A DNA stretch of 64,000 bases from an uncultured Clostridia bacterium (GTDB taxonomy: Bacteria; Bacillota; Clostridia; Christensenellales; Aristaeellaceae), in contig CAKULG010000003.1 of the NCBI GenBank assembly GCA_934667105.1, positions 131,561-195,560 of the forward strand, given 5' to 3'. The position numbers and the translations under genes were made by a program. A model generated the notes under the pieces. The model saw nothing but the letters and a program-made list of their open reading frames with translations. It was not told the origin of the DNA and searched no databases. This document shows positions 15,960 to 24,529 of this stretch, in pieces (positions within the stretch are counted from its first letter, which is position 1; the number at the start of each line of letters is the position of its first letter).

Positions 15960-17297
15960 TTATTCCGCCTTCTTGGGCTCGCGGTTGAAGATCACGTTCA
16001 CCAGAATGCCCACGATCAGCGCGGCCGCGATGGAGCTGATTTCGATCTTGCCGAAGTTCAGCGTCAGGCCGCCGATGCCGCACACCAGGATGGCCGCCAC
16101 CACAAACAGGTTCCGATGCTCGCCAAGATCCACGGGCTGGAGCATCTTCAGGCCGGATACGGCGATGAAGCCGTACAGCGCGATGCACACGCCGCCCACG
16201 ATGCAGGAGGGGATGGAGTTGACGAAGCAAACGAAGGGATCGAAGAAGGACAGGATGATGCAGTAGACCGCCGCCAGCGCAATGGTAGAGACGGAGGCAT
16301 TGCCCGTGATGGCCACGCAGCCCACCGATTCGCCGTAGGTGGTGTTGGGGCAGCCGCCGAAGAAAGCGCCCACTACGGAGCCTACGCCGTCACCCAGCAG
16401 GGTGCGGTCCAGGCCGGGATCGGTGATGAGATCGCGGTTGATGATGGAAGACAGGTTCTTATGATCGGCGATATGCTCGGCCAGGGTCACGAAGGCAACC
16501 GGGGCAAAAAGCAGGAAAATGCTGGCCACGTCCGCCGGGCTGGTAACGGTGTTGGGCGCGTCGGGATACGCGCCGAAGATGCCCAGGAAGGTGAAGCGGG
16601 GCAGCTTGAACAGCTGCATATTCTCAAAGGCTGCCAGGTTCACCAGCTGCAGCGTCTCGCATCCGGTGGCGCGGCCGATGAAGGTCAGCGCCAGGGCCAC
16701 GATGTAAGCGCCCAGAATACCGATGATGAAGGGAATCATTTTCATGCCCTTCGTGCCCTTGATGGAGGCGTAGGCGGTGATGAAGAAGGCGATGAGGCCC
16801 ACCAGGATGGCCACCAGGTTGTAATTCGCGGCGGAAACGGCGATGTTTTGCAGGTTATTCATGGCGCTGCCGCACAAGCTCAGGCCGATGAGGGCCACGG
16901 TGGGGCCGATCACCACGGGGGGCAGCAGCTTATTCACCCAGGCGGAGCCCGTCTTCTTCACAATGAGGGCGATGACCACGTACACCAGGCCCGCAAAGAC
17001 CGCGCCCAGGAAGATGCCCAGGAAGCCGAAGGACAGCGCGCCGCTCAGCGGGGCGATAAAGGCGAAGGAGCTACCCAGGAACACCGGGCTCTTTTTCCGG
17101 GTGGCGATGAAGATGTAGAACAGCGTGCCGAAGCCCGCGCCGCACAGCGCGGCAGGCTGGCTCATGTACAGGCCGGAGCCATCCACCAGAATGGGCACCA
17201 GCAGGGTGGCGGCCATAATGGCCAGAAGCTGTTGGAAGGCGTAGATCAGGTTCTTTTTGATTGGCGGCTTGTCGGAAATGTCGTACACCAGTTTCAT
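15960..17297 (-). CDS. uraA: Uracil permease (NCS2 nucleobase:cation symporter)
   Basis: The start at 17297 (MKLVYDISDKPPIKKN) gives 445 residues with 12-14 membrane segments. KKNLIYAFQQLLAIMAATLLVPI and the substrate-site regions FAPVAFVTLAEHIADHKNLSSI and GDGVGSVVGAFFGGCPNTTYGES are typical of UraA/PyrP rather than of xanthine permeases. It imports uracil for pyrimidine salvage. It stands alone behind a near-consensus promoter, a PyrR-like RNA motif and an intrinsic terminator in the leader, which implies control by the pyrimidine supply and supports the uracil call. Confidence 0.93.
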   Translation of the reverse strand: MKLVYDISDKPPIKKNLIYAFQQLLAIMAATLLVPILVDGSGLYMSQPAALCGAGFGTLFYIFIATRKKSPVFLGSSFAFIAPLSGALSFGFLGIFLGAVFAGLVYVVIALIVKKTGSAWVNKLLPPVVIGPTVALIGLSLCGSAMNNLQNIAVSAANYNLVAILVGLIAFFITAYASIKGTKGMKMIPFIIGILGAYIVALALTFIGRATGCETLQLVNLAAFENMQLFKLPRFTFLGIFGAYPDAPNTVTSPADVASIFLLFAPVAFVTLAEHIADHKNLSSIINRDLITDPGLDRTLLGDGVGSVVGAFFGGCPNTTYGESVGCVAITGNASVSTIALAAVYCIILSFFDPFVCFVNSIPSCIVGGVCIALYGFIAVSGLKMLQPVDLGEHRNLFVVAAILVCGIGGLTLNFGKIEISSIAAALIVGILVNVIFNREPKKAE

Positions 17298-17356
17298 GCG
17301 GAATTCCCCCCATCCAATTTTTTGAACCAGCGCAGATGCGCCGCACCTCCAAGGCG

Positions 17357-17391
17357 AAAAAAGGAGCCTTGCCGCAGCGCAGCAAGACCCC
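17357..17391 (-). terminator. Leader terminator of the uraA attenuator
   Basis: On the minus strand a 10-bp stem (arms 17391-17382 and 17372-17363, with two G.U pairs) is followed by six T (17362-17357). It lies 60 bases before the uraA start codon and after the promoter, so it must be bypassed for uraA to be expressed. The upstream arm contains CTTGC, which the GCAAG flank of the PyrR-like hairpin can pair with. Confidence 0.8.
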
Positions 17392-17431
17392 TTTACACGT
17401 TCGCAAACGTGCATGTAGCAAAATCGTTTCC

Positions 17432-17458
17432 TCTCTTGCCGGTCTCTCTGTACCGCCT
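17432..17458 (-). promoter_or_regulatory. PyrR-binding-like hairpin in the uraA leader
   Basis: The minus strand reads CGGTACAGAGAGACCG (17455-17440): a short CGGT/ACCG stem around the CAGAGA loop typical of PyrR binding sites, although the loop is closed by an A.G pair instead of the usual one. The 3' flank GGCAAGAG can pair with the terminator arm, as expected of an antiterminator. Known PyrR with UMP stabilises the hairpin and lets the terminator form. Confidence 0.68.
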
Positions 17459-17477
17459 TAAAGATGAACCACTGTTT

Positions 17478-17505
17478 ATTATATACATTTTTCGGCGTTT
17501 GTCAA
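17478..17505 (-). promoter_or_regulatory. Promoter of the uracil permease gene
   Basis: On the minus strand a consensus TTGACA (17505-17500) and a consensus TATAAT (17483-17478) are separated by 16 bases. The leader to the ATG is about 175 nt. Confidence 0.9.
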
Positions 17506-17574
17506 GCCGAAAAATCTACTTTTTTCGCGCGCGGGGAAATTGTCCTCCCCGAAGAAATACGATACATATTCTTT

Positions 17575-18798
17575 TTAAAGCGCGTAAATACCCTCGCCCT
17601 TGGGGCCGGGATCGCGGATCCATGCGCCGGCGGTGAAATCAGGCACAGGCACAGGCATGCCGCCCATGGCGACGGATTGCTCCGTCAAGGGGGTGATGCA
17701 CATCAGCGTGGCCGTATCGTATACGTCCAGCGGCGCGGGGGTGTGATTCTGTACGCTTTCCACAAAAGCGCGCAGCACCAGGTAATCCATGCCGCCATGG
17801 CCGCCCCGGGCGCCGAATTCGTCATAGGCCTGCCACAAGGGATGGCGATACTGCTTCATCCAGCGCTCGTCGCTCTCCCAGGAATGGCTCCAATCCCCTT
17901 CCTTATGGGGCGTGCAGCCTTCGATGAAAATAGAGCGGTTATCCTCCATCCAAATGCCCTTGGTGCCCCGCACCACGCCACCCCGGGAATAAGGCCGCGG
18001 CAGGGTGCAATCGTGGGAAAGCACGATGGTTTGACCCTGAGCGCAGGAAATGAGAGTGGTCACAATATCCCCCTCCGCCACGGCGGCGTTGGCCAGGGGG
18101 GAATCCGCCCGGTTCTCTTGCAGCCACAGGTGCAGGCCCTTGGGGGCGCTGGCCATGGCGCAGAGAGAAAGCATGCGGTTGCCCCGGCCCAGGCGCAAGT
18201 ACTGGGCGATGGGGCCCAGCTCGTGGGTGGGATACAATTCGCCGTTGCGATGCAGGAAATTTTCCAAGCGGTAATGCCGTTCCACATCCCCTGTGCCAAT
18301 TTCATCCCGCAGGTCATGGGCATACGCGCCCTGACAATGTACGATTTCGCCGAACACGCCCTGATGGATCATGTTCAGCAGCGTCATTTCTTCCGCGCCA
18401 TAGCAGCAGTTTTCCAGCAGCATGCATTTCCGGCCCGTTTCCTCCGCCGTGTGCACCAGCCGCCAGCAGTCGTCAATCGACGCAGCGCCGCCCACCTCCA
18501 TGGCCACTTCCTTGCCCGCCTTCATGGCCTCGATGGCGATAGGAATATGGGAAAGCCAATCCGTAAAAATGAACACGGCCTCGATCTCAGGCATTTTCAG
18601 CATTTCATGATAATCCCGCATGCCAATCGCACCCTTGGCGATTTTCAGCCCGTCCTGAAGCCGGTCCTCATACAATTCGCAAACCGCGGCCACCCGCACG
18701 TCCGTCATATTGCAGACCGTCTGCAATTGACCGATTCCCCGGTGCCCCACGCCGATAACGCCCACTGTCAGTAGGCGGCCCTGTTCCACGATCTCCAT
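17575..18798 (-). CDS. Gfo/Idh/MocA-family protein, GH109-like
   Basis: The start at 18798 has a GGAGGGAG site and gives 407 residues. The N-terminal Rossmann fold carries VGVIGVGHRGIGQL (NAD binding), then EVAMEVGGAAS in place of the usual EKP, and MLLENCCYGAEEMTLLNM. Further on, GEIVHCQGAYAHDLR and YPTHELGPIAQYLRLGRGNRM closely follow GH109 enzymes, which use NAD+ to hydrolyse alpha-GalNAc by a redox mechanism. An ordinary dehydrogenase is the alternative. There is no signal peptide, so the substrate would be imported. It lies 83 bases downstream of an AraC gene; three TTGCAAAA repeats fill that gap. Confidence 0.8.
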   Translation of the reverse strand: MEIVEQGRLLTVGVIGVGHRGIGQLQTVCNMTDVRVAAVCELYEDRLQDGLKIAKGAIGMRDYHEMLKMPEIEAVFIFTDWLSHIPIAIEAMKAGKEVAMEVGGAASIDDCWRLVHTAEETGRKCMLLENCCYGAEEMTLLNMIHQGVFGEIVHCQGAYAHDLRDEIGTGDVERHYRLENFLHRNGELYPTHELGPIAQYLRLGRGNRMLSLCAMASAPKGLHLWLQENRADSPLANAAVAEGDIVTTLISCAQGQTIVLSHDCTLPRPYSRGGVVRGTKGIWMEDNRSIFIEGCTPHKEGDWSHSWESDERWMKQYRHPLWQAYDEFGARGGHGGMDYLVLRAFVESVQNHTPAPLDVYDTATLMCITPLTEQSVAMGGMPVPVPDFTAGAWIRDPGPKGEGIYAL

Positions 18799-18812
18799 AG
18801 TGCTCCCTCCAA

Positions 18813-18862
18813 TTTTGCAACATTTTGCAAATATCGACATAGTATTCGCCGATATTTTGCAA
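18813..18862. repeat. Three TTTTGCAA direct repeats upstream of the GH109-like gene
   Basis: TTTTGCAA occurs at 18813-18820, 18823-18830 and 18855-18862, with start-to-start spacings of 10 and 32 bases, close to one and three turns of the helix. The run lies between the AraC gene and its downstream target gene, so these may be binding sites for that regulator. I see no strong promoter beside them. Confidence 0.55.
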
Positions 18863-18881
18863 TCTCCTTCTTTATTGAAAA

Positions 18882-19697
18882 TTATTTTTCCTGACGCTGC
18901 TCCGTTTTCGCCCGACGGTATTGCAGGGGAGAAAGGCCAAATTGCTGCTTGAAGGCCCGACTCATGTGAAACTCATCGCAGAAGCCGAACTCCGCCGCGA
19001 TTTCCGCCAGCCGCAGCTCGGGCTCCACTTCCAGCTGCAACGCGATCATTTCCAGCTTGCGCTTGCGCTGATAGGCGTAAAAGGGCATGCCTACGCTGCG
19101 GCGCATGGCGTTTTCCAGGGTTTTCGTGCTGACGAAGAGCATTTCCGCCGCCTCCCCTGCTTTAAAGCGCTTATGAGGCATGGCGTTGAGCAGCTGCATC
19201 GCCTGCTGGGCGATATCCGCGCCGCCCTGCTCCTGTTTTTCCCAGTTTTCCACCAGCTCCAGAATCAGCAAGTCGAACAGCGCGGACATTTTCTCTTGCC
19301 GGTAGGGGCTTTCGCCCCAAAACGCGGCGACGATCTCCTCAAAAATGCTCTTCACCCGGGGCGCGCCCCGCATGCGCAGCAGCGTCGGCAGCCGCACCCC
19401 CTCCCCCGCCTGATCGCCGGGGGCGCAGGTGGCGTGAATGCAGAAGGTTTTTGTGCCGGGGGCGCAGGGCTGCCGGGTGTAGTGCCGCCGCCCGGCGGCG
19501 AGAAGCAGCACGTCTCCCTTTTCCATGGGGTAATCAATTTCGCTTTCTGTAAAGCACCAGCCGCCTTCCTCCAGATACACCAAATCGTGGTATTTCATCA
19601 CGCGGTCTAGATACAGCACGTCGGTGGGCGCTTTGTAATAATGGGAATTCGCCGCCGCGATTCGATGGGGAGCCGACAGATCAAAATGCAGGGCCAT
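18882..19697 (-). CDS. AraC-family transcriptional regulator
   Basis: A 271-residue cytoplasmic regulator. Residues ~1-165 form a cupin-like effector domain (DLVYLEEGGWCFTE, MEKGDVLLLAAGRRHY), and residues ~170-265 hold two helix-turn-helix motifs (FKAGEAAEMLFVSTKTLENAMRR and LRLAEIAAEFGFCDEFHMSRAFKQQFGLSPLQYRR). The neighbouring GH109-like gene is the natural target. Its own promoter (19795-19823) is on the minus strand and its leader contains a long inverted repeat (19742-19785). Confidence 0.92.
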   Translation of the reverse strand: MALHFDLSAPHRIAAANSHYYKAPTDVLYLDRVMKYHDLVYLEEGGWCFTESEIDYPMEKGDVLLLAAGRRHYTRQPCAPGTKTFCIHATCAPGDQAGEGVRLPTLLRMRGAPRVKSIFEEIVAAFWGESPYRQEKMSALFDLLILELVENWEKQEQGGADIAQQAMQLLNAMPHKRFKAGEAAEMLFVSTKTLENAMRRSVGMPFYAYQRKRKLEMIALQLEVEPELRLAEIAAEFGFCDEFHMSRAFKQQFGLSPLQYRRAKTEQRQEK

Positions 19698-19741
19698 CGG
19701 TTTTTCCTTCCCTTTTTTTCATGCTTTCTGCTGATTTTAAC

Positions 19742-19785
19742 ATCCCCTTTTCCGCCGGGATATGGTATGCTATAAAAAAGGGGAT
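19742..19785. repeat. 10-bp inverted repeat between the AraC and quinone oxidoreductase genes
   Basis: ATCCCCTTTT (19742-19751) and AAAAGGGGAT (19776-19785) are perfect inverted repeats 24 bases apart. They lie just downstream of the AraC -10 box in the divergent intergenic region and could be an operator or an RNA hairpin in the AraC leader. Confidence 0.5.
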
Positions 19786-19794
19786 CGCTCCCGC

Positions 19795-19823
19795 ATCATA
19801 GCACATTTCCCACGAATAATCAA
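19795..19823 (-). promoter_or_regulatory. Promoter of the AraC gene (18882-19697)
   Basis: On the minus strand TTGATT (19823-19818) and TATGAT (19800-19795) are separated by 17 bases; the leader is about 90 nt. Confidence 0.6.
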
Positions 19824-19922
19824 TGCCTGCAGGGGCGTTGAGGCGGGAAACACGCAGAAAAGCGAGAAGACGCGGAGTGCATTCCCTTTCCCGATAATTC
19901 ATGAAAAGGAAGGTACATGAAA

Positions 19923-20906
19923 ATGCATGCTGTTTTACGCGGCGCGGATGGAAAATGCGTTTGGAGCCAAGTGGCGGATCCCGTTCTGCGGGAGGACGAG
20001 GTGCTGCTGGAGGTGCATGCCGCCGCCCTGAACCGGGCGGATTTGCTGCAACGGGCGGGCCAGTATCCCCCGCCTCCCGGCTGGCCCGATTGGTATGGAC
20101 TGGAGGCTGCGGGCGTTGTGCGCGCCATGGGCGAAAAGGCAAAGCGAGAAGGCAAATGGCATGTCGGCGATAAGGCCTGCGCGCTGCTGGGCGGCGGCGG
20201 CTACGCCGAATATGTGGCGGCGCCCGCGGAAATGCTGATGCCCATTCCCCAGGGCCTGAGCATGATTGAGGCCGCGGCGCTGCCCGAGGTATACGGCGCA
20301 TCCTATCTTTTCTTGTTTTTAGAGGGCGGGCTAAAGGCGGGCGACACGCTGCTTGTGCAGGCGGGGGCCAGCGGCCTGGCCAGCGTGCTGATTCCCATGG
20401 GCAAGGCCTTTGGCGCTCGGGTGATTACCACCGTGCTCACGGATGAAATCGCCGCCTCCATCGCGCATCTGCCCGCCGACCGGGTGATCGTCACAGGGAG
20501 AGAAAGCCTGGCGGACGCGCTGAAGGCAGAAATGGAGGCCGGTCACCCCGTGGATATTGCGGTTGACTGCCTGGGCGGGGAGACGGTGGGCCAGTGCCTG
20601 CCTTATATGAATCGGGGCGGACGCTGGATTATGATCGCCACCCTGGCGGGGGACGTATCCCCCATTGATCTGCGGATGCTCTATGTGCGGGGTGTTCGCC
20701 TTATCGGCACCACGCTGCGCAGCCGCTCCGCCGAAGAAAAGGGGCGTATCCTTTCGGATATGGTGCGCATTCTTTGGCCCAAGATCGAAAGCGGCGAAAT
20801 TCGCCCCACCATTTTCAAGGTGTTCCCCATTGAGCAGGCGGAGGAAGCGCAGCAGCTGATGGCCGCAGGCAAAAGCGTGGGCAAAATCGTGCTGACGGTT
20901 CGGTAA
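19923..20906 (+). CDS. Zinc-independent quinone oxidoreductase (MDR family, PIG3-like)
   Basis: I prefer ATG 19923 (9 bases after AGGAAGG) to ATG 19917 (3 bases after), giving 327 residues. The N-terminal GroES-like domain shows the PIG3/Qor pattern AALNRADLLQRAGQYPPPPGWPDWYGLEAAG, then GDKACALLGGGGYAEY. The Rossmann domain has LLVQAGASGLASVLIPMGKAFGARVITTV and VDIAVDCLGGETV. The cysteine ligands of zinc alcohol dehydrogenases are absent. It likely reduces quinones or enones with NADPH. It is transcribed divergently from the AraC gene and ends near a palindrome shared with the downstream solute-binding gene. Confidence 0.88.
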   Translation: MHAVLRGADGKCVWSQVADPVLREDEVLLEVHAAALNRADLLQRAGQYPPPPGWPDWYGLEAAGVVRAMGEKAKREGKWHVGDKACALLGGGGYAEYVAAPAEMLMPIPQGLSMIEAAALPEVYGASYLFLFLEGGLKAGDTLLVQAGASGLASVLIPMGKAFGARVITTVLTDEIAASIAHLPADRVIVTGRESLADALKAEMEAGHPVDIAVDCLGGETVGQCLPYMNRGGRWIMIATLAGDVSPIDLRMLYVRGVRLIGTTLRSRSAEEKGRILSDMVRILWPKIESGEIRPTIFKVFPIEQAEEAQQLMAAGKSVGKIVLTVR

Positions 20907-20948
20907 CCCTCGGGAAAGCGATTGCCGGGAACACGTTCTAAAGCAATG

Positions 20949-20991
20949 GCGGAGGAGATATTCTTTGATCCGCAAAGAATACCTCCCCCGC
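20949..20991 (-). terminator. Palindromic terminator after the first solute-binding gene (repeat family copy 2)
   Basis: Arms of 19 bases (20949-20967 and 20973-20991) share the TTCTTTG...CAAAGAA core of the family. Two plus-strand mismatches become G.U pairs on the minus strand, so it serves the minus-strand importer operon, though it also lies after the plus-strand oxidoreductase gene. Confidence 0.7.
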
Positions 20992-21015
20992 ATTATTTTC
21001 TTTTATGCCGCGCGC

Positions 21016-22545
21016 TTATTCGGCGGTAAGGTCGGTGTAATACGCCTGGGCCTGATCGATGATTTCCTGCAGGCCATGGGGCTTAAGAGCGTCATAGCCG
21101 GCGAAGAACGCCTCCACGGTGATCTTGCCGGTGACGCAGTTGGCGTACAGCTCGTCGATCTTGGGCAGGATATCCGCGCTGTATTCGGCCATGGCGGGGG
21201 TGTTCAGCTGGGTGGGCATGGTGTAATAGTATTCGGTGTTGATAACGGTGCCCTTATACATGCTCTGGGTGGCCGCGTTCATTTCGGATACATCCTTGCC
21301 GCCCGTGAGAATCTGATCGTACTGTTCGCCGGACCAATAGCCGGGGAACAGCTGGCAGATCAAACCGGCATAGCGGGCCTGGGTGAAGGAAGGATCGCTG
21401 AGAATCTGCTCGTTGAGCACGGGCTTGCCGTCCACCATGGTGTGATGGATGCCCTCGATGCCGTAGTTGGTCAGGAAGATGCCCTCGTCGGAATACATGA
21501 AATCAATCAGCCGCAGCATCGCGTCCAGCTTGGCGGGATCCTTCTCCACCTGATAGCCGATCCCGAAGGAAGTACCGGGCAGGTTGCGGGCGGGAATCAG
21601 CTGGGCCTCGCCCTTGATGGGGGTGGTGGGCTGCAGGCTCACCTCGGGCACGGTTTCGGCCAGAACGGTATTGGTGTTCTGGGGCCGGGAGATCCACTGA
21701 TAGCCGCTGAAGGCGGTATTGGAATTGAACATGGTGGCGATATCTTTGGTCGTGTGGGTGAACAGCTCGGCGTCGATCAGCTTCTCCTGATAGAGCGTCA
21801 CCATCAGCTCCAGGAATTCACGGAAATGCTCGTTTTCGTACACCAGGCTGTAATGGCCCTCGTCGTCATAATACCAGCGGCCGTTGTTCTTCACGCCAAA
21901 GCTCTGCAGCAGGGTGAAGCCCCGGGCGGCGTTGAAGGTGGTGGTGTCGATGAAGGGAATTTCATCGTTGGGATCGCCGTTCTTGTTGGCGTCGTTATCG
22001 CGGATGCTCTTCCACACGGTAATCCACTCGTCCATCGTTTCGGGAACCTTTTCAATGCCCAGGTTATCCAGCCAGTCCTGGCGATACACCATGGTGTAGG
22101 CGGGGCTGTAGGCCGTCAGCTGGCTGATGTGGTACAGCTTGCCGTCCTCCAGATAGCGCTGAGAGGCTTCCACTGCCTGGGGCAGCCAGCGCATGTAATT
22201 GGGAATGCGATCCAGATAGGGATCCAGCGCCATGATCGCGCCCTCGCTTACATAGGTATCCATGTTGGTGAGGGTGAACATGTCGGGCAGCTTATTTTCC
22301 ACCAGCAGCGTGGAATACTTTTCCGCCGCGCCTTCGTTGGAAATCCAGTTGATGTTCAGCTTCACGTTGCAGGCCTTCTCGATGGCCTCCCAAACGCTCA
22401 TATCGCGGTTGGGATCGCCATGGTTGTAGGTGGAGGCGGTTTGAAGGATCATGTTCAGGGTGACGGGCTCCTCCGCCAGAGCGGGCAGCGCGCAGCAGGC
22501 CAGCAGCAGCACAATCGCCAACGCCAGGGAAACCAGTTTCTTCAT
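21016..22545 (-). CDS. Extracellular solute-binding protein of a carbohydrate ABC importer (LplA/YtcQ-like)
   Basis: A 509-residue exported protein. The signal peptide is MKKLVSLALAIVLLLACCALPALA with a likely cleavage at ALA-EE; the LLAC before it is a possible but atypical lipobox, so lipid anchoring is uncertain. Further features are WEAIEKACNVKLNINWIS, LLVENKLPDMFTLTN and DQILTGGKDVSEMN, in the pattern of large oligosaccharide binders of the family-1 Lpl type. It is last in a three-gene operon after two permeases; sugar specificity cannot be read. Confidence 0.88.
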   Translation of the reverse strand: MKKLVSLALAIVLLLACCALPALAEEPVTLNMILQTASTYNHGDPNRDMSVWEAIEKACNVKLNINWISNEGAAEKYSTLLVENKLPDMFTLTNMDTYVSEGAIMALDPYLDRIPNYMRWLPQAVEASQRYLEDGKLYHISQLTAYSPAYTMVYRQDWLDNLGIEKVPETMDEWITVWKSIRDNDANKNGDPNDEIPFIDTTTFNAARGFTLLQSFGVKNNGRWYYDDEGHYSLVYENEHFREFLELMVTLYQEKLIDAELFTHTTKDIATMFNSNTAFSGYQWISRPQNTNTVLAETVPEVSLQPTTPIKGEAQLIPARNLPGTSFGIGYQVEKDPAKLDAMLRLIDFMYSDEGIFLTNYGIEGIHHTMVDGKPVLNEQILSDPSFTQARYAGLICQLFPGYWSGEQYDQILTGGKDVSEMNAATQSMYKGTVINTEYYYTMPTQLNTPAMAEYSADILPKIDELYANCVTGKITVEAFFAGYDALKPHGLQEIIDQAQAYYTDLTAE

Positions 22546-22607
22546 GTTTGTTTCCTCCTTTTTTATTGCATACGGCCTTTCGCCGCAGGGTAACGAAAAC
22601 AGGAAGA

Positions 22608-23519
22608 TTATTCCTTCACCGAGCCGATCATCGTGCCTTTCACGAAATAACGCTGCAGGAAGGGATAAACGATCAGCATGGGCACCATGGCCACCACGAT
22701 GGTGGCGTTCCGAATCTGCTCGGGAATCAGATTAGCAGCGTCGTCGCTGCCCGTGATGCCGTACATTTCGGCATTGGTGGACAGCACCACGTCCCGCAGC
22801 ACCACCTGCAGGGTGTATTGGCTGTAATCCTTCAAATAAATCACGGGGTTGGCAAAGGCATTCCAGTGGCCCACCAGGGTCCACAGGCCGATCGTGGCCA
22901 GGGTGGCTTTAGCCAGGGGCGTGACGATCTGAACCAGGATGCGGAAATCGTTAGCGCCGTCCAACTGGGCGGATTCAATCAGCGAGGCGGGGATGCCGTG
23001 ATACGCGCTGCGCAGCACCACGATGTTATACGCCCCCAGCAGGCTCAGCACGATCAGCGACCACAGAGAGCCCACCAGCCCCAGCCTGCTCATTACCAGG
23101 AAGGTGGGGATCATGCCGCCGCCAAACCACATGGTGAGCATAATCATGAAGGTATAGAGCCTTTTGCCGTAAAACCTTGCAAAGGCCAGGGGATACGCCG
23201 CCAGGCTGGTGAAAATCAGGGTGAGCAGCGTGCCCACCACCGAAACGAAAATGGAATTGGCGAAGGAACGCCACAGGGAATAGCTGGTCAGCACCGTCTT
23301 ATAGGATTGCGTCTGGAAGCCCTTGGGATAGAAGGTGACAGCGCCGCTGTATACATAGGAGTCCTTGCTGAGAGAAACGGAAACAACGTTCAGCACCGGG
23401 TAGAGAATCGCCAGACAGAAAAGCACCATGCACAGCGTGTTGACGACGGTGAAGGCGATATCGCCCTTTGCGCGCTTGATGCGGGTGGGCTTGAAGCCCG
23501 GCTTGGCGGTAACGGACAT
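22608..23519 (-). CDS. Carbohydrate ABC transporter permease (LplC/YtcP-like)
   Basis: A 303-residue inner-membrane protein with six predicted helices. The cytoplasmic EAA loop that docks the ATPase is SLIESAQLDGANDFRILVQIVTPLAKATLATIGLW, and the C-terminus VYPFLQRYFVKGTMIGSVKE is the usual LplC ending. It follows the partner permease by 18 bases. No ATPase gene is in the operon, so a shared MsmX-type ATPase is expected elsewhere in the genome. Confidence 0.92.
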   Translation of the reverse strand: MSVTAKPGFKPTRIKRAKGDIAFTVVNTLCMVLFCLAILYPVLNVVSVSLSKDSYVYSGAVTFYPKGFQTQSYKTVLTSYSLWRSFANSIFVSVVGTLLTLIFTSLAAYPLAFARFYGKRLYTFMIMLTMWFGGGMIPTFLVMSRLGLVGSLWSLIVLSLLGAYNIVVLRSAYHGIPASLIESAQLDGANDFRILVQIVTPLAKATLATIGLWTLVGHWNAFANPVIYLKDYSQYTLQVVLRDVVLSTNAEMYGITGSDDAANLIPEQIRNATIVVAMVPMLIVYPFLQRYFVKGTMIGSVKE

Positions 23520-23537
23520 GCGCTTTTTCCTCCTTTC

Positions 23538-24497
23538 TTAGAACAGGCTGCTGTCGGACAGCTTGCGGCTGGTGAAATTCGCCATCAGAACCAGCAGCAG
23601 GCTGATGACCGCGTTAAACAGGCCGATGGCCGTGGAACGGGAATAGTCGTTGCGCTGCAAGCCCAGCTTATACACATAGGTGGAGATGACCTCGGATTTG
23701 GAAATATTCAGGGAGTTCTGCATCAGGAAGGGCTTTTCGAAGCCCAGGCTCATAATCGAACCCACGCGCATAATCAGCAGGATCACAATGGTTTCCCGGA
23801 TGCCGGGCAGCGATACATGCCACATCTGCCGGAAGCGCCCCGCGCCGTCCGCCCGGGCGGCCTCGTATAATTCGGGGTTGATGCCCGCAAGGGCGGAAAT
23901 ATAGATGATCGCGTTCCAGCCCGTGCCCTGCCACACACCCGAAATGATGGACAGCGGCCGGAACCATCCAGGCTCGCCCATGAAATAGACGGTGTTCAGG
24001 CCCAGGCCGCGCAGGGCGGCGTTCACCGCGCCCGTCTGCACGGAAAGCAGCGTGTTCATCATGGATACCACCACCACCGTGGACAGGAAATGCGGCAGAT
24101 AGCTGATAGTCTGCACGGTGCGCTTGAATTTCTGATTGCGGATTTCATTGAGAAACAGCGCGAACACGATGGGCAGCGGGAAGGTGAACAGCATGGATTC
24201 CAGATTCAGAATCACCGTGTTTCCTACCACCTGGCTGAAATTTAGGCCAGTAACAAACTGCTGGAAATGCTTCAGGCCCACGAACTTGCTGCCCGAAAAG
24301 CCGCGCAGCAGCTTGTAATCGTAGAAAGCGATGCGCAGCCAATACATGGGCACATAGCGAATGACGATAAAATAGGCGATGATGGGCAGAATCATCAGAT
24401 AGATGAACCGGTTCTTCCAGATTTTCCTTCCCACATACCGCCGCCCCTCGGGCGTTAAAAGGGAGTGATTGGGACGCTTTGCGCCGACTGAGTGCAT
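23538..24497 (-). CDS. Carbohydrate ABC transporter permease (LplB-like)
   Basis: A 319-residue inner-membrane protein, first gene of the importer operon. It opens with a cytoplasmic tail, then KNRFIYLMILPIIAYFIVIRYVPMYWLRIAFYDYK, and carries the EAA loop LYEAARADGAGRFRQMWHVSLPGIRETIVILL. The pattern FNLSQV..NTVILN, QTISYLPHFLSTVVVVSM and ISTYVYKLGLQRNDYSRSTAIGLFNAVIS is that of LplB. It is transcribed divergently from an AraC-type regulator at 24865. Confidence 0.92.
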   Translation of the reverse strand: MHSVGAKRPNHSLLTPEGRRYVGRKIWKNRFIYLMILPIIAYFIVIRYVPMYWLRIAFYDYKLLRGFSGSKFVGLKHFQQFVTGLNFSQVVGNTVILNLESMLFTFPLPIVFALFLNEIRNQKFKRTVQTISYLPHFLSTVVVVSMMNTLLSVQTGAVNAALRGLGLNTVYFMGEPGWFRPLSIISGVWQGTGWNAIIYISALAGINPELYEAARADGAGRFRQMWHVSLPGIRETIVILLIMRVGSIMSLGFEKPFLMQNSLNISKSEVISTYVYKLGLQRNDYSRSTAIGLFNAVISLLLVLMANFTSRKLSDSSLF

Positions 24498-24529
24498 GCT
24501 CTCATTCCTTTCTTCGCTGTTCTATTTGT

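Noticed and set aside
15588..17636. A 682-codon plus-strand frame over rpsO, its leader and uraA
   Set aside because: It shadows a clear permease gene and spans a promoter, terminator and attenuator; low-complexity Gln/His/Asp content.
20965..22593. A 542-codon plus-strand frame opposite the solute-binding gene
   Set aside because: The minus strand has a signal peptide, family motifs and operon context; the plus-strand product resembles nothing.
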